Shown here in pieces: positions 7,577 through 18,250 of a stretch of 64,000 nt of DNA. A program made the translations under genes and the position numbers. The notes below the pieces were generated by a model that was given only the letters and a program-made list of their open reading frames with translations, was not told where the DNA came from and made no database searches. The stretch is from the NCBI GenBank assembly GCA_001801575.1, contig MGYC01000038.1, positions 62,001-126,000 of the forward strand. The letters run 5' to 3'. The DNA is from Gammaproteobacteria bacterium RIFCSPHIGHO2_12_FULL_41_20. Its GTDB lineage: Bacteria > Pseudomonadota > Gammaproteobacteria > DSM-16500. Within the stretch, counting starts at the first letter, position 1, and each line of letters starts with the position of its first letter.

Positions 7577-7610
7577 ATGAGTGAACGTTGAGAGTTTAAG
7601 GGGTTGAATA

Positions 7611-8123
7611 ATGTTAAAGTTAAATAGGATATTTATTGCATTAACTTCTTGCTTTATAAGCACTTTATCTATAGCAAGCATCACTGTTCCTATCTATACT
7701 ACGACTAAACAAGGACTAGGTAAAGCCGTAGGTATAGTGATAATTAGTAAAAACAGCTATGGCTTATTATTTACCCCGCAATTACAAGGGCTATCGCCAG
7801 GAATTCATGGCTTTCATATCCACGAGAACCCCTCTTGCGCACAAGAAGGCATGGCGGCAGGAGGGCATCTTGATCCTCACCATACTGGCAAACACCTAGG
7901 GCCCTATAACAACCACGGACACCTAGGTGATTTACCTGCTTTATATGTAGACACTGCCGGCACAGCAACTCTACCTGTCTTAGCTCCACGCCTACGCATG
8001 CATGAGGTAATGCATCACGCGCTCATGATACACGAAGGCGGCGATAATTACTCTGACACACCCGTCAAGCTAGGCGGTGGTGGGAGTAGAATGGAGTGTG
8101 GAGTAATTAATGAACACTCTTGA
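7611..8123 (+). CDS. sodC: Periplasmic Cu,Zn superoxide dismutase
   Basis: 170-residue SodC, which dismutates superoxide in the periplasm. A signal peptide ([16 protein letters not shown]) precedes the Greek-key barrel. Metal ligands are visible in GFHIHE, in the His-rich zinc loop ([24 protein letters not shown]) and in [11 protein letters not shown]. The disulphide cysteines are in ENPSC and MECGVI, and the active-site Arg is in [15 protein letters not shown] stands eight bases before ATG. The last 17 bases overlap the convergent 3' end of the YyaL gene. In intracellular bacteria, SodC defends against the host oxidative burst. Confidence 0.95.
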   Translation: MLKLNRIFIALTSCFISTLSIASITVPIYTTTKQGLGKAVGIVIISKNSYGLLFTPQLQGLSPGIHGFHIHENPSCAQEGMAAGGHLDPHHTGKHLGPYNNHGHLGDLPALYVDTAGTATLPVLAPRLRMHEVMHHALMIHEGGDNYSDTPVKLGGGGSRMECGVINEHS

Positions 8124-10131
8124 CTTTTTCTAGCTGCTCCATGTCATCAATTCTGGCTGAGCATTGCAATCCATGGCAAAGGTAAGCGCAAACTTTTTCT
8201 TGAGCCACTTTAGCTGCCAAAGCACCAGGCAAGTTTTTTTCCTCTTCTGTAATACAAAAAACAAGATTACGCTCTGATTGACACCGGGCTTGCCACTGCT
8301 GACTCTCACTGCCTGAGCCACGTATAATGATAATGGGTGGTGGATCTAAATAGTCCCTTAATCCCAGCAATAATATGCTATGGCTAATCGGAAACTGCGA
8401 TAACAATGGCCAAGTTGCATACAAAGTTTTTTCTGCAGCCTGCAAATAACGAGACTCAGCAAGCAAATATCCCAATATCAGCAATACACGTACTGCTACA
8501 CCATTACCGGATGGTAAGGCTTCATCTATCACAGCCTTGGGTCTACATAGCAATTGCTCCTGGTTTTTAGCGGTAAAAAAGAAACCCCCATGCTCAGAGT
8601 CATAGAATTCATCTAACACAACCTCAGCTAGTTCAATAGCGAATAACAGGTAATCAGTACGCCAAGTAATTTGCAAAGAAAATAACAATGCATCTATGAA
8701 AAAAACATAATCATCCAAATATCCCGCTGTCCCACTACGATCATCTTTAAAACTAGTTACCAACCCACCATTTTTCCATAATTTATTACGGATAAAAGCC
8801 GTAGCTCGCTGTGCAGAAGACAGTAAATCTGGCTCATGCAATACATGACCAGCTGCCAACATTCCCTTAATCATTAACGCATTCCAAGCTGTTAATATTT
8901 TATTGTCACGATTAGGAGGAATACGCTTATTTCTTGCCATTAGCAACTTTCCCTGGGCTGACTCTAATAAAGCTTGGGTGTGAGTAGTAGACAAGCCTAA
9001 TTCCTTTGCCACTGCATCTAATGGCTGAGCAATATAAAAATGCCATTGCTGTTCAAAATTAGCTGGTTTATTTAACCCAAAATAATGCTGCACAACCTTA
9101 TATTCCTCAGCACTTAATAATGTTTCCACCTCCGAAGAACGCCAAATGTAAAACTTACCTTCTTTCCTTTCTGAATCCGCATCTAGACTAGAAAAATAGC
9201 CGCCCTCTGGTGACTGCATCATCGCCATCGCCCATCTTGCTGTTGCTCGTGTCACATCTTTTAAGCAGGCCTCTGGATAGTATTGAGCTGCCAGGGCATA
9301 AACATATAAAAGCTGGCCATTATCGTAAAGCATTTTTTCAAAATGCGGAATCTGCCACGCTTTATCTACTGAATAACGAAAAAATCCCCCTGACAAATGA
9401 TCGTAGATACCTCCATTTGCCATATGCAGCAATGTATCGATCCCCATGAGAGAATGGTTTGCTAATAAAAATTCCAATATTGCTGGCTGTGGAAATTTAG
9501 GGGCACCACCAAAGCCGCCGTATGTTGCATCGTATTGTTGCTGTAATAACTCTAAAGCATACTGCCACGGTTGATTGTTAATTTTTTCTGTTGCAGCTAC
9601 AGAGCAAGGATCATGCTGTAATATTGTTATTAGCTTATTATTCTGCTGTTGAATTTCCTGCGCTTGCGTACGATAAACTTCTGCTATGGTTTTTAATACA
9701 TCTTTAAACGCGGGCAATTGGTATTGCGCTTCTTTAGGAAAATAAGTACCACTAAAAAACGGCGCTTGATCATCAGGTGCAAGAAAAACAGTAAGCGGCC
9801 AACCGCCACCACGATGATTTAATAAATAATGTGCAGTTTGATATACCTTATCTAAGTCAGGTCTCTCTTCTTTATCGACCTTGATATTTACAAACAGTTG
9901 ATTCATTAAGCGCGCAGTTTCTTCATCCTCAAAGGATTCTCGCGCCATCACATGACACCAGTGGCAAGCTGAATACCCAATAGAAAGCAGAATAGGTTTA
10001 TTCTCGTTCTTTGCTTTAACCAAAGCTTCTTTGCCCCAAGGATACCAATCGACTGGATTACGCGCATGTTGCTGTAAATACGGGCTGGTTTCCGTAGATA
10101 ATCGATTCAATTTGCGTGAATGATACATCAT
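8107..10131 (-). CDS. yyaL: YyaL/SSP411-like thioredoxin-domain protein (DUF255)
   Basis: 674-residue homologue of YyaL/spermatogenesis-associated protein 20. Residues about 5-165 are a thioredoxin-like DUF255 domain with the redox-like CxxC in SACHWCHVM and the family phrase [11 protein letters not shown]. The rest is an alpha/alpha six-barrel resembling N-acylglucosamine epimerase-type enzymes ([27 protein letters not shown]). Biochemical function is unsettled in the family. Full length. Its ATG shares one base with the stop of the upstream hydrolase (TGATG), so translation is probably coupled. The 3' end overlaps sodC tail to tail. Confidence 0.88.
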   Translation of the reverse strand: MMYHSRKLNRLSTETSPYLQQHARNPVDWYPWGKEALVKAKNENKPILLSIGYSACHWCHVMARESFEDEETARLMNQLFVNIKVDKEERPDLDKVYQTAHYLLNHRGGGWPLTVFLAPDDQAPFFSGTYFPKEAQYQLPAFKDVLKTIAEVYRTQAQEIQQQNNKLITILQHDPCSVAATEKINNQPWQYALELLQQQYDATYGGFGGAPKFPQPAILEFLLANHSLMGIDTLLHMANGGIYDHLSGGFFRYSVDKAWQIPHFEKMLYDNGQLLYVYALAAQYYPEACLKDVTRATARWAMAMMQSPEGGYFSSLDADSERKEGKFYIWRSSEVETLLSAEEYKVVQHYFGLNKPANFEQQWHFYIAQPLDAVAKELGLSTTHTQALLESAQGKLLMARNKRIPPNRDNKILTAWNALMIKGMLAAGHVLHEPDLLSSAQRATAFIRNKLWKNGGLVTSFKDDRSGTAGYLDDYVFFIDALLFSLQITWRTDYLLFAIELAEVVLDEFYDSEHGGFFFTAKNQEQLLCRPKAVIDEALPSGNGVAVRVLLILGYLLAESRYLQAAEKTLYATWPLLSQFPISHSILLLGLRDYLDPPPIIIIRGSGSESQQWQARCQSERNLVFCITEEEKNLPGALAAKVAQEKVCAYLCHGLQCSARIDDMEQLEKVKSVH

Positions 10132-11015
10132 CAGTGCCTTTTTCTCGGGTTAGTAGAATTGTCAACATCGCCTAAGTATTCATTAAAAAACTCTTTTGCT
10201 ATTACTTGGTAATTCTCAACTGGCTGCCCATGAGAAAGACTATCAACAAATTTCACTTTCGCATGAGGATTATTCCTTAATGCTTTTTGTAATAATAAAG
10301 CATGTTGAAAAGAGACAACCTCATCTTTTTGCGAATGTAGCAATAATACAGGTATTGTTAATTTTTCCGCAGCCATAGCCGGTAATATTTTTTTTATATC
10401 ATATTGTAAAAACAACCATGCCCAAAATCGCGTAAGCTCCGCCAACGGATAACGTAACAAGGGTAGCCGATAATACTCATACGCCATCCAATCTAAGCGC
10501 GCATAACTAGACTCAGCAATCACAGCTTTAATTTCTGGTGCCTGGGATGCCGCCATTAAAGCAACCGCTCCACCTAAAGAAAAACCCCACACACCTACTT
10601 CATTAAGACCTCGAGAATGCAAATATTGAATAGCTGCTAACAAATCTAAAACCTCATCCTTGCCTACAGTACTATAACGCCCTTCGCTCTTACCAAAATA
10701 CCGAAAATCAATAAAAAGCAAATTATAATACGGATGCAAGAAAATTCTTGCCGGCAGTATGTCTCCCTTATCTGCTGGATAACCATGAAGCAAAATAATC
10801 GTTTTTACTTTAGCCTTAGCGCTAGGAATAAACCAACCGCGAATTAATACGTTATCTTTAGTGTGAAAAGATACATCTTCATAATTCACCCCAAAATCAC
10901 TCGGAGTCATTGTGCTTAATATTTTAATTGGACGAATTGCCCAATAGAACCCCCATAAAGATAAAAAAACAAAAACAACAATAATAGTTATTAGGCTGTA
11001 CAAGTTTTTTTTCAT
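10131..11015 (-). CDS. Membrane-anchored alpha/beta-hydrolase (S33-type)
   Basis: 294-residue hydrolase with one N-terminal membrane segment ([20 protein letters not shown]), so the catalytic domain faces the periplasm or cytoplasm tethered to the inner membrane. Triad: nucleophile elbow GFSLGG, acid in HSQKDEVVS, His in SLSHGQP. The oxyanion region is [11 protein letters not shown]. It resembles the BAAT/acyl-ester hydrolase and FrsA-like group; the substrate is unknown. It is followed directly by the yyaL start (one-base overlap) and preceded by a small membrane protein gene 18 bases away, so these form one operon. Confidence 0.8.
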   Translation of the reverse strand: MKKNLYSLITIIVVFVFLSLWGFYWAIRPIKILSTMTPSDFGVNYEDVSFHTKDNVLIRGWFIPSAKAKVKTIILLHGYPADKGDILPARIFLHPYYNLLFIDFRYFGKSEGRYSTVGKDEVLDLLAAIQYLHSRGLNEVGVWGFSLGGAVALMAASQAPEIKAVIAESSYARLDWMAYEYYRLPLLRYPLAELTRFWAWLFLQYDIKKILPAMAAEKLTIPVLLLHSQKDEVVSFQHALLLQKALRNNPHAKVKFVDSLSHGQPVENYQVIAKEFFNEYLGDVDNSTNPRKRH

Positions 11016-11033
11016 CTCTTTTAGGGCTGCCTA

Positions 11034-11330
11034 CTATTTTCTATTTAATTTCGTGCCTATATATATTCCCAATAACAAAATCATCAGGAATAATGCCAAC
11101 AAAGGAATGCCTGCTTCCGTAGTAAAAAAGACATCCATGGGCTGTATTTGTAGCGCTTTACCCATGTCTTTCACATCATATACACACAATTCTCCTGCCT
11201 GTGAAGAACAAAACCTATCTTTAGGGCAAGTCGTAAGAATATTTTGTTGCTTCCCCTCCGCACATGTAATAGGTGTGCCCCTTAATATCTGTAGCACAGT
11301 ATCAGGATATTTTGTAATGATTTCTGGCAT
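11034..11330 (-). CDS. Small Cys-containing single-pass membrane protein
   Basis: 98-residue protein I do not recognise. The N-terminal two thirds hold four cysteines (PITCAEG, LTTCPKD, RFCSSQ, ELCVYD) with no signal peptide, followed by a single membrane helix (PLLALFLMILLLGIYIG) and a basic tail TKLNRK. The Cys pattern could form disulphides or bind metal. AAGGAATTCTT before ATG gives a good ribosome-binding site. It is the first gene of the leftward group with the hydrolase and yyaL. Confidence 0.6.
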   Translation of the reverse strand: MPEIITKYPDTVLQILRGTPITCAEGKQQNILTTCPKDRFCSSQAGELCVYDVKDMGKALQIQPMDVFFTTEAGIPLLALFLMILLLGIYIGTKLNRK

Positions 11331-11393
11331 AAGAATTCCTTTCCCCTTCCATTTCTCGTCATTTATATATTGATGAAAAAAGAGAAGATGATT

Positions 11394-11858
11394 TCAGCGA
11401 AATAATCCAGGATGTAACACAAACTCTATACTCCAACTAACTTCTTCAATTTGTTCTAGACAAACGAAACTACCTGGATGAAAAAACATAATCTCCTTAT
11501 ACTCATTATCAGCGACCAGTTTACTAACAAGGTTGCTCATGAATGGTAAGTGCCCAACAAGTAGTATATCCTTACTCCACTTCATGATTTCGTTTGCCAT
11601 AACAGTAACGTCATCTGCTGGATTTAATCCAGTTAAATACTCTATTCCATTAGCACAAATCAGCCCGGTACTAAGCAATTCTGCTGTTTGTTGCGCGCGC
11701 ACTTTTCCACTATGAAATATACTATCAACATGAATATGTAGCGGCTTAATAAACGCAGCCAACAATAAAACACCCTGTTTTCCTTGCTCACTTAAGAGGG
11801 GCTCATGCCCATGCTCTTTTACAACACTGTCCCCATGCCTTGCTAAATAAAGCTTCAT
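11394..11858 (-). CDS. sixA: Phosphohistidine phosphatase SixA
   Basis: 154-residue histidine phosphatase of the SixA branch, which removes phosphate from phosphohistidine on HPt or PTS-type proteins. The catalytic RHG motif is at the N-terminus (KLYLARHGDS). The second Arg is in GKVRAQQTAELL and the second His in LLVGHLPFMSNL. GAGGATT directly before ATG 11858 decides the start; the open frame begins eight codons earlier. Length is that of SixA, without phosphoglycerate-mutase insertions. It lies 37 bases after cfa in the same direction. Confidence 0.88.
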   Translation of the reverse strand: MKLYLARHGDSVVKEHGHEPLLSEQGKQGVLLLAAFIKPLHIHVDSIFHSGKVRAQQTAELLSTGLICANGIEYLTGLNPADDVTVMANEIMKWSKDILLVGHLPFMSNLVSKLVADNEYKEIMFFHPGSFVCLEQIEEVSWSIEFVLHPGLFR

Positions 11859-11895
11859 AATCCTCAACCATTCCTTATGCAATTAAAAACCATTC

Positions 11896-13026
11896 TTAAC
11901 GCGGAGCAACGTATCCACCGGGAATACCCTGCTTCGAAAAAATAATCTGCCAAAGTTGCATTTCACGAGCACGAAACCCGCCCGCTGAAGATAACAAATA
12001 ATAGCTCCACATTCGGTAGAAGCGTTCGTCAAACCGTACTCTTAGCTGTTCCCAATGACGAATAAAGTTATCATACCATGCCATCAGAGTTTGATCATAA
12101 TCAGCGCCAAAGTTATGCCAATCTTCCATAACCCACAAATTTTCTGAAGCTTTACCAATTTGCGAAATAGAGGGTAACATTCCATTAGGGAAAATATACT
12201 TCACCACCCACTCATCCGATGTATAATAGGTTTCATTGTTGCCAATTGTATGCAGCAAAAACAATCCATGATCCTTCAGTACAGCGTAAACAGTTTGCAT
12301 ATAGGTGAGATAGTTAAGATGTCCTACATGTTCAAACATACCAACAGAAACAACACGATCATATTGTTGCTGGATATCGCGGTAATCTTTCAGTTGAATA
12401 TCCACTGGTAATCCTACACAGAGCTCTTTCGCATACTGGTATTGATTTTTTGAAATTGTGATGCCTGTTACGGTTACTCCGTAATTTTCTGCTGCATACT
12501 TTGCCAACCCACCCCAACCACAACCAACATCTAATAATGTCATACCTGATTGTAAGTGCAGTTTACGGCATATTAAATCTAACTTAGCTTGTTGCGCCTC
12601 TTCTAGATTACTCGCCGCGCGCCAATACCCACAACTATATATCATCCTGCTATCTAGCATACTTTGGAATAAATTATTATCAATATCATAATGCCTCTTG
12701 CCAACTTCATAAACGCGCCGCTTGCTTTGGTAATTAATTAATTTTGGTATATATTGTTTGAGGCGTTGCCAAAAAGAAGGATGAATCTTCCTATCTAAGT
12801 GAGCATGCAAGATATGTTCAAAAAACATATCAAGCCGAGGACAATCCCACCACCCATCCATATAAGACTCGCCTAAGCCCAAGGCGCCTTGTTGCCAAAC
12901 TCGGTAGTAAAAATCTTGATTATGAACTTGGATATCCCACTGGCGTGAACCATTAATAGTGATATCCGCTGTTTGTAGTAACTGTGCAGCCAACGCTTGA
13001 AGATCATTTTTCATAGATGCAAACAT
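11896..13026 (-). CDS. cfa: Cyclopropane-fatty-acyl-phospholipid synthase
   Basis: 376-residue Cfa, which methylenates cis double bonds of membrane phospholipid chains using S-adenosylmethionine, usually on entry to stationary phase or under acid stress. An N-terminal lipid-binding region (about 1-110, GESYMDGWWDCP) precedes the Rossmann methyltransferase with SAM loop LLDVGCGWGGLAKYA. The family motifs YSCGYW and SVGMFEHVG are intact. Two starts are possible, 13026 (CAGGG adjacent) or Met5 at 13014. It follows upp by 18 bases, at the end of the sdh-suc-serS-upp run. Confidence 0.94.
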   Translation of the reverse strand: MFASMKNDLQALAAQLLQTADITINGSRQWDIQVHNQDFYYRVWQQGALGLGESYMDGWWDCPRLDMFFEHILHAHLDRKIHPSFWQRLKQYIPKLINYQSKRRVYEVGKRHYDIDNNLFQSMLDSRMIYSCGYWRAASNLEEAQQAKLDLICRKLHLQSGMTLLDVGCGWGGLAKYAAENYGVTVTGITISKNQYQYAKELCVGLPVDIQLKDYRDIQQQYDRVVSVGMFEHVGHLNYLTYMQTVYAVLKDHGLFLLHTIGNNETYYTSDEWVVKYIFPNGMLPSISQIGKASENLWVMEDWHNFGADYDQTLMAWYDNFIRHWEQLRVRFDERFYRMWSYYLLSSAGGFRAREMQLWQIIFSKQGIPGGYVAPR

Positions 13027-13044
13027 CCCTGTTTTTACATCGCG

Positions 13045-13698
13045 TTAACGTGTGCCAAATAAACGGTCTCCGGCATCGCCTAATCCCGGCAATATATAGC
13101 CACTCGCATTCAACTGACGATCTAAATTAACAGCAAAAATAGGTACATCAGGGTGCGCGTGCAATAGCTTTTTTACCCCCTCTGGAGCGGCAACCAAACA
13201 TACAAAAGTGATTTTTGTGACTCCCTTATCTTTTAGACATTGAATCGTGTGTGCCGCTGACCCGCCTGTCGCTAACATAGGATCGCATATATAAAATTGC
13301 CTATTTTCACTATGTTTAGGGATCTTAAAATAATACTGCTCAGGCTGCAGCGTTTTCTCATTACGAAATACACCAACGTGCCCTACACGCGCCGAAGGGA
13401 TATGCGTTAAGAATCCATCTACCATACCTAAACCTGCGCGCAAAATAGGCAAGATAACTGGTTTTTTTCCTTCTAAGCTAGGTGCATCCATGGACTCTAA
13501 CGGTGTCTTAATACGTATTGTCATTAAGGGCAAATCTTTGGTAGCTTCATAAACCAATAACTGCGTAATCTCTTGGACAAGCTCGTTAAATTCTTTTTTG
13601 GGAGTGCTTACTTTTCTAAGCTGCGTAAGTTTATGTAATAATAAAGGATGAGAAACTTGGCGAAAATTAGGAAACTCTGGCGGCACATAAATGCTCAT
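13045..13698 (-). CDS. upp: Uracil phosphoribosyltransferase
   Basis: 217-residue Upp, which converts uracil and PRPP to UMP in pyrimidine salvage. The PRPP loop is [12 protein letters not shown], and the uracil-binding C-terminus is [26 protein letters not shown] is the other conserved block. Its start overlaps the serS stop (ATGA, 13695-13698), indicating translational coupling. It is placed between serS and cfa in a long leftward operon; grouping with serS appears to be of position and not pathway. Confidence 0.95.
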   Translation of the reverse strand: MSIYVPPEFPNFRQVSHPLLLHKLTQLRKVSTPKKEFNELVQEITQLLVYEATKDLPLMTIRIKTPLESMDAPSLEGKKPVILPILRAGLGMVDGFLTHIPSARVGHVGVFRNEKTLQPEQYYFKIPKHSENRQFYICDPMLATGGSAAHTIQCLKDKGVTKITFVCLVAAPEGVKKLLHAHPDVPIFAVNLDRQLNASGYILPGLGDAGDRLFGTR

Positions 13699-14969
13699 GG
13701 TATCTCTTTAAGTCCATGCATATAGGGCTGCAATACCGCTGGAATACGAATTCGCCCCTCTGCGGTTTGATAATTCTCCATCACAGCAATTAACGTTCGC
13801 CCTACAGCAAGGCCAGAACCATTTAATGTATGCACATACTCAGGCCTGCCTGTATTGGGATCACGATAACGCGCTTTCATACGCCGCGCCTGAAATGCCT
13901 CTGTATTGCTGCAAGATGAAATCTCTCGATAACAATCCTGTCCAGGTAACCATACTTCAAGATCATAGGTTTTGGCTGCTGCAAACCCTAGATCTCCAGT
14001 GCATAGCGCCGCTACACGATAGGGTAACTCTAAGCGCTGCAAAACCACTTCCGCACAATGAGTAAGCTCTTCTAGCGCTTGGTAGGAAACTTGCGGTTGA
14101 ACAATATGCACCAACTCTACCTTCTCAAATTGATGTTGCCGCAACATCCCACGAATATCTTTTCCGTAAGACCCAGCTTCGCTACGAAAACAAGGGCTAT
14201 AAGCCACATACCTAAGTGGTAATTGATCAGCCTCAAGAAGACAATCGCGCACTATATTCGTTACTGATACCTCGGCCGTAGGAATTAAATAAAATGTATT
14301 TTCACCAGAAACAGCAAATACATCTTCTTTTAAATGCGGTAATTGCCCGGTTCCATACAAAGAGTCTGCGTTCACCATATAAGGAACAGCAACCTCATGA
14401 TATCCATGCTCGCGAATGTGTAGATCTAACATAAATTGCGCAAGCGCACGATGTAATTGGGCAAGCATTCCATGCAATACCACAAACCGAGATCCAGTTA
14501 ACTTCGCTGCCGTAGCAAAATCCATCTGGTTGCCTAGCGCACCCAGTTCCACATGGTCTTTCGGCTTAAAAGTAAATTGTGTAGGCTGCCCCCACACCCT
14601 CACTATCTGGTTATCTTCTGCGCTTTTACCCTCTGGAACACTATCATGAGGAAGATTAGGGAGGTGAGATAGAAAATTATCCAATTCATTTTGGACACCA
14701 TTAAATTCTTCCTCTAACCCTTTAAGAGAGTCGCTTAACTCTTTTAATTTTAAAAAGGATTCACTTACATCCTTGCCGGTTGATTTAGCTATACCTATTT
14801 CCTTGGATTTAACATTACGCGCATTTTGTAACTCTTGAATTTTTACTTGTTGTTCTTTACGAGCACTTTCCAAAGCATTAAATTTAGCCACGTCTAAGAC
14901 AAGACCACGTTTCTTTAAAGTTGCAGCAACTATTTCTATATGATTACGAATAAGTTTAGGATCAATCAT
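13695..14969 (-). CDS. serS: Serine-tRNA ligase
   Basis: 424-residue class II seryl-tRNA synthetase. The N-terminal coiled-coil arm that grips the long variable arm of tRNA-Ser spans about residues 30-100. Motif 2 lies in [17 protein letters not shown], and motif 3 in [19 protein letters not shown]. Length and motifs are normal. ATG lies two bases after the sucD stop, with no separate ribosome-binding region, so its expression is tied to the succinyl-CoA synthetase genes. Confidence 0.97.
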   Translation of the reverse strand: MIDPKLIRNHIEIVAATLKKRGLVLDVAKFNALESARKEQQVKIQELQNARNVKSKEIGIAKSTGKDVSESFLKLKELSDSLKGLEEEFNGVQNELDNFLSHLPNLPHDSVPEGKSAEDNQIVRVWGQPTQFTFKPKDHVELGALGNQMDFATAAKLTGSRFVVLHGMLAQLHRALAQFMLDLHIREHGYHEVAVPYMVNADSLYGTGQLPHLKEDVFAVSGENTFYLIPTAEVSVTNIVRDCLLEADQLPLRYVAYSPCFRSEAGSYGKDIRGMLRQHQFEKVELVHIVQPQVSYQALEELTHCAEVVLQRLELPYRVAALCTGDLGFAAAKTYDLEVWLPGQDCYREISSCSNTEAFQARRMKARYRDPNTGRPEYVHTLNGSGLAVGRTLIAVMENYQTAEGRIRIPAVLQPYMHGLKEIP

Positions 14970-14971
14970 AA

Positions 14972-15859
14972 TTAAACTCTTGATAGAGTTTGTAAAACTT
15001 GCATAGCCGTCTTACCTATCTCCGCTGGCGATCGCACAGTATGAACACCCGCAGCTTCTAACGCTTTATACTTCTCTGCTGCGGTACCTTTACCGCCAGC
15101 AATAATAGCGCCGGCATGCCCCATACGTCTTCCTGGGGGAGCCGTCACTCCTGCGATATAAGCAATAACAGGTTTAGTCACATGATCACAAATAAACTCA
15201 GCAGCCGCCTCTTCCGCACTACCGCCAATCTCCCCGACCATAATAATAATTTCTGTTTGTGGATCTTTTTCAAAAAGTGCTAGCACATCAATGAAATTAG
15301 TCCCAGGAATAGGATCCCCGCCAATGCCAACACACGTACTCTGCCCTAGATTTAACTCGCTAGTTTGTTTCACTGCCTCATACGTTAATGTTCCTGAGCG
15401 AGAAACAATTCCTACCTTACCCGGCTTATGAATATAACCAGGCATAATACCTATTTTACATTCGCCAGGGGTAATAACTCCCGGACAATTCGGACCGACT
15501 AAATGTGTATTGGGGTGTAAATCCAGATAGGCTTTAATCTCCACCATGTCTAATACTGGCACACCCTCTGTAATGCATACAACCAACTTAATCCCAGCAT
15601 CAATCGCCTCAAGAATAGAATCCTTGCAAAACGGAGCTGGCACATAAATCACTGAAGCATCCGCGCGGGTTGCTTCATAAGCATCATGCACGGTATTAAA
15701 TACGGGTAAATTAAGATGCATTTGCCCGCCCTTTTCTGGCGTCACGCCGCCCACCATGGATGTACCATATGCTATAGCTTGCTCGGAATGGAATGTACCT
15801 TGCTTACCGGTAAATCCCTGACAAATCACCTTGGTATTTTTATTAATTAGAATACTCAT
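14972..15859 (-). CDS. sucD: Succinyl-CoA synthetase alpha subunit
   Basis: 295-residue alpha subunit that, with SucC, interconverts succinyl-CoA and succinate with substrate-level phosphorylation. The N-terminal CoA-binding Rossmann domain begins [17 protein letters not shown]. The active-site His that is phosphorylated lies in [17 protein letters not shown]. Its ATG overlaps the sucC stop by four bases (15856-15859), giving coupled one-to-one synthesis. Confidence 0.97.
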   Translation of the reverse strand: MSILINKNTKVICQGFTGKQGTFHSEQAIAYGTSMVGGVTPEKGGQMHLNLPVFNTVHDAYEATRADASVIYVPAPFCKDSILEAIDAGIKLVVCITEGVPVLDMVEIKAYLDLHPNTHLVGPNCPGVITPGECKIGIMPGYIHKPGKVGIVSRSGTLTYEAVKQTSELNLGQSTCVGIGGDPIPGTNFIDVLALFEKDPQTEIIIMVGEIGGSAEEAAAEFICDHVTKPVIAYIAGVTAPPGRRMGHAGAIIAGGKGTAAEKYKALEAAGVHTVRSPAEIGKTAMQVLQTLSRV

Positions 15860-17025
15860 ACAACCACCTTCACTGCTTCAACAACCTTCTGTGCCGCATC
15901 GGTAAATCCGCTTGCCGCAATAATATTCAAACTACTGTCACTTAATTTTTTCGCACCAATATCTGCATTATTCCCCTCTAGACGTACTACAACCGGCAAT
16001 GTCGTGCCTACTTCTGTCACTGCACTGATAATACCATCAGCAATTAAATCACAACGCACAATGCCGCCAAAAATATTCACCAAAATCGCTTTCACGTTTT
16101 TATCTGATAAAATAATCTTAAAAGCTTCGGTAACACGCTCTTTTGTCGCCCCTCCTCCTACATCTAAGAAGTTCGCAGGATTACCACCTTGCAATTTAAT
16201 TAGATCCATAGTGGCCATAGCCAATCCAGCACCATTTACCATGCAACCAATATTACCGTCTAATGCAATATAATTTAGTTCCCAATCACGCGCACGATTC
16301 TCTCGCTCATCCTCTTGCGATGGGTCACGAATCGCACGTAATTCAGATTGACGATACAAAGCATTATCATCAATATTTACCTTTGCATCCAAACATAACA
16401 AATCACCTTGTTGAGTAATGACCAGCGGATTAATTTCGAGTAAACTTAAATCATTATCTTTGAACAGGTGATTCAACCCCAACAAAAGCTGGGTAAATTG
16501 CTTAACTTGATTACCTTGTAGTTCCAAAGTAAAAGCAAGTTGCCTTGCCTGAAAAGCTTGTACCCCTAAGAATGGATCAACAATCACGGTCAGAATTTTT
16601 TCCGGTGTCTTTTCTGCCACCTTCTCAATTTCAACACCACCTTCTGTAGATGCTATAAATACAACGCGACGTTTTTCGCGATCAATCACTGCACCCAGAT
16701 ACAATTCCTTGCGGATATCACAAGGCTCCTCAATGAGCACTTGATTAACTGGTTGTCCTTCTTTCGTAGTTTGATAGGTAACTAAACGCGAACCCAATAA
16801 CTCCTGTGTTGCTTGCACCAACTCTTCTTGGGTAGTAACTAAACGTACCCCCCCTGCTTTACCACGCCCACCAGCATGAACTTGTGCTTTAACTACCCAC
16901 CGCATCCCATGCATTTTTTTAGCAATAACTAATGCCTCATCCACGTTTCTTACTGCCTCACCCTTGGGTACTGGCAAGCCATAGTCTGCCAATAGCTTTT
17001 TTGCTTGATACTCATGGAGATTCAT
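15856..17025 (-). CDS. sucC: Succinyl-CoA synthetase beta subunit
   Basis: 389-residue beta subunit with an N-terminal ATP-grasp domain ([34 protein letters not shown] for nucleotide binding) and a C-terminal CoA-ligase domain ([17 protein letters not shown]). Full length. It starts three bases after the sucB stop and ends overlapping sucD. Confidence 0.97.
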   Translation of the reverse strand: MNLHEYQAKKLLADYGLPVPKGEAVRNVDEALVIAKKMHGMRWVVKAQVHAGGRGKAGGVRLVTTQEELVQATQELLGSRLVTYQTTKEGQPVNQVLIEEPCDIRKELYLGAVIDREKRRVVFIASTEGGVEIEKVAEKTPEKILTVIVDPFLGVQAFQARQLAFTLELQGNQVKQFTQLLLGLNHLFKDNDLSLLEINPLVITQQGDLLCLDAKVNIDDNALYRQSELRAIRDPSQEDERENRARDWELNYIALDGNIGCMVNGAGLAMATMDLIKLQGGNPANFLDVGGGATKERVTEAFKIILSDKNVKAILVNIFGGIVRCDLIADGIISAVTEVGTTLPVVVRLEGNNADIGAKKLSDSSLNIIAASGFTDAAQKVVEAVKVVV

Positions 17026-17028
17026 GTA

Positions 17029-18225
17029 TTACACCTCAAGAAATAAACGCGCTGGATCCTCAAGTAATTCTTTAATTGAAACCAGAAATGTAACAGATTC
17101 TTTACCATCAATTAATCGATGATCATAAGAAAGCGCTACATACATCATCGGTCGAATTACCACTTGACCGTTTTCTGCAACAGGACGTTCTTGGATTTTA
17201 TGCATGCCCAAGATGGCGCATTGTGGAGCATTGATAATCGGGGTTGCCAGCAAAGAGCCAAATACACCGCCATTTGTAATAGTAAAGGTACCGCCTTGCA
17301 TCTCTTCTAGCGATAATTTACCCGCCCGCGCTTTATTGGCATATTCTGCTATTTTGGCTTCAATCTCCGCAAAATTCATTTTATCTACATCACGTAACAC
17401 CGGAACAACCAGCCCTCTGTCCGTTGATACAGCCACGCCAACATCATAATAACCATGATAAACAATATCACCACCATCAATGGATGCATTCACCACGGGC
17501 GCGCGTTTCAACGCTTCTGTCACCGCCTTAACAAAAAACGACATAAACCCTAAGCGAACATTATGTATTTTCTCAAACTTATCACGATAACGCTGTCGAA
17601 TATCCATCACAGCCTGCAAGTTAACCTCATTAAAAGTAGTTAACATGGCCGTGTTTTGTGTAACCTCTAGCAATCGTTCGGCAATACGTGCCCTAATACG
17701 CGTCATCGGCACACGCTTTTCTGGCCGAGCTGTTGCCGCCATAGAAATATCCAACACGGGAACTGACTTTGTTACCGGTTCCCCTCCCATTGCCGCTAAA
17801 ATATTTTCTTTGGTAATCCTTCCGCCTTTCCCTGTTCCGGTAATTTGCGACACATCTACATCATGTTCAGCAACTAAGCGACGCACAGAAGGGCTTAAGG
17901 AAGTGGGTGTAGTTGTTTGTTCACTTGCCATTACACTGGCTGTTTTCGTAGAAGAAGGAGGAGACGCCATAGGTTGACTCACCTCTGTTTTTTCCTCAAT
18001 GACTGCTAACACTTCTTGAGCATGCACAACACTGCCCGTTGCTTTAGCTATGGATTTGATTACGCCATTAATAGGTGATGGTACTTCTAACATGACTTTA
18101 TCTGTTTCTAAGTCTACAAGATTCTCATCGCGGCCCACTTTATCTCCCACCTTTTTATGCCACGTCGCCACTGTCGCATCTGCAACTGACTCAGGCAAAA
18201 GTGGAACCTTTAATTCAGTAGTCAT
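17029..18225 (-). CDS. sucB: 2-oxoglutarate dehydrogenase E2 (succinyltransferase)
   Basis: 398-residue dihydrolipoyl succinyltransferase, the core of the 2-oxoglutarate dehydrogenase complex. One lipoyl domain (about 1-76) has the modified Lys in [10 protein letters not shown]. An Ala/Ser/Thr-rich linker leads to the E3-binding domain (about 112-150, [27 protein letters not shown]). The acyltransferase domain ends with the catalytic [11 protein letters not shown]. The third component, lipoamide dehydrogenase, is not encoded here. Confidence 0.97.
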   Translation of the reverse strand: MTTELKVPLLPESVADATVATWHKKVGDKVGRDENLVDLETDKVMLEVPSPINGVIKSIAKATGSVVHAQEVLAVIEEKTEVSQPMASPPSSTKTASVMASEQTTTPTSLSPSVRRLVAEHDVDVSQITGTGKGGRITKENILAAMGGEPVTKSVPVLDISMAATARPEKRVPMTRIRARIAERLLEVTQNTAMLTTFNEVNLQAVMDIRQRYRDKFEKIHNVRLGFMSFFVKAVTEALKRAPVVNASIDGGDIVYHGYYDVGVAVSTDRGLVVPVLRDVDKMNFAEIEAKIAEYANKARAGKLSLEEMQGGTFTITNGGVFGSLLATPIINAPQCAILGMHKIQERPVAENGQVVIRPMMYVALSYDHRLIDGKESVTFLVSIKELLEDPARLFLEV

Positions 18226-18250
18226 GAGTATTTTCCTTTTATTGCAACAA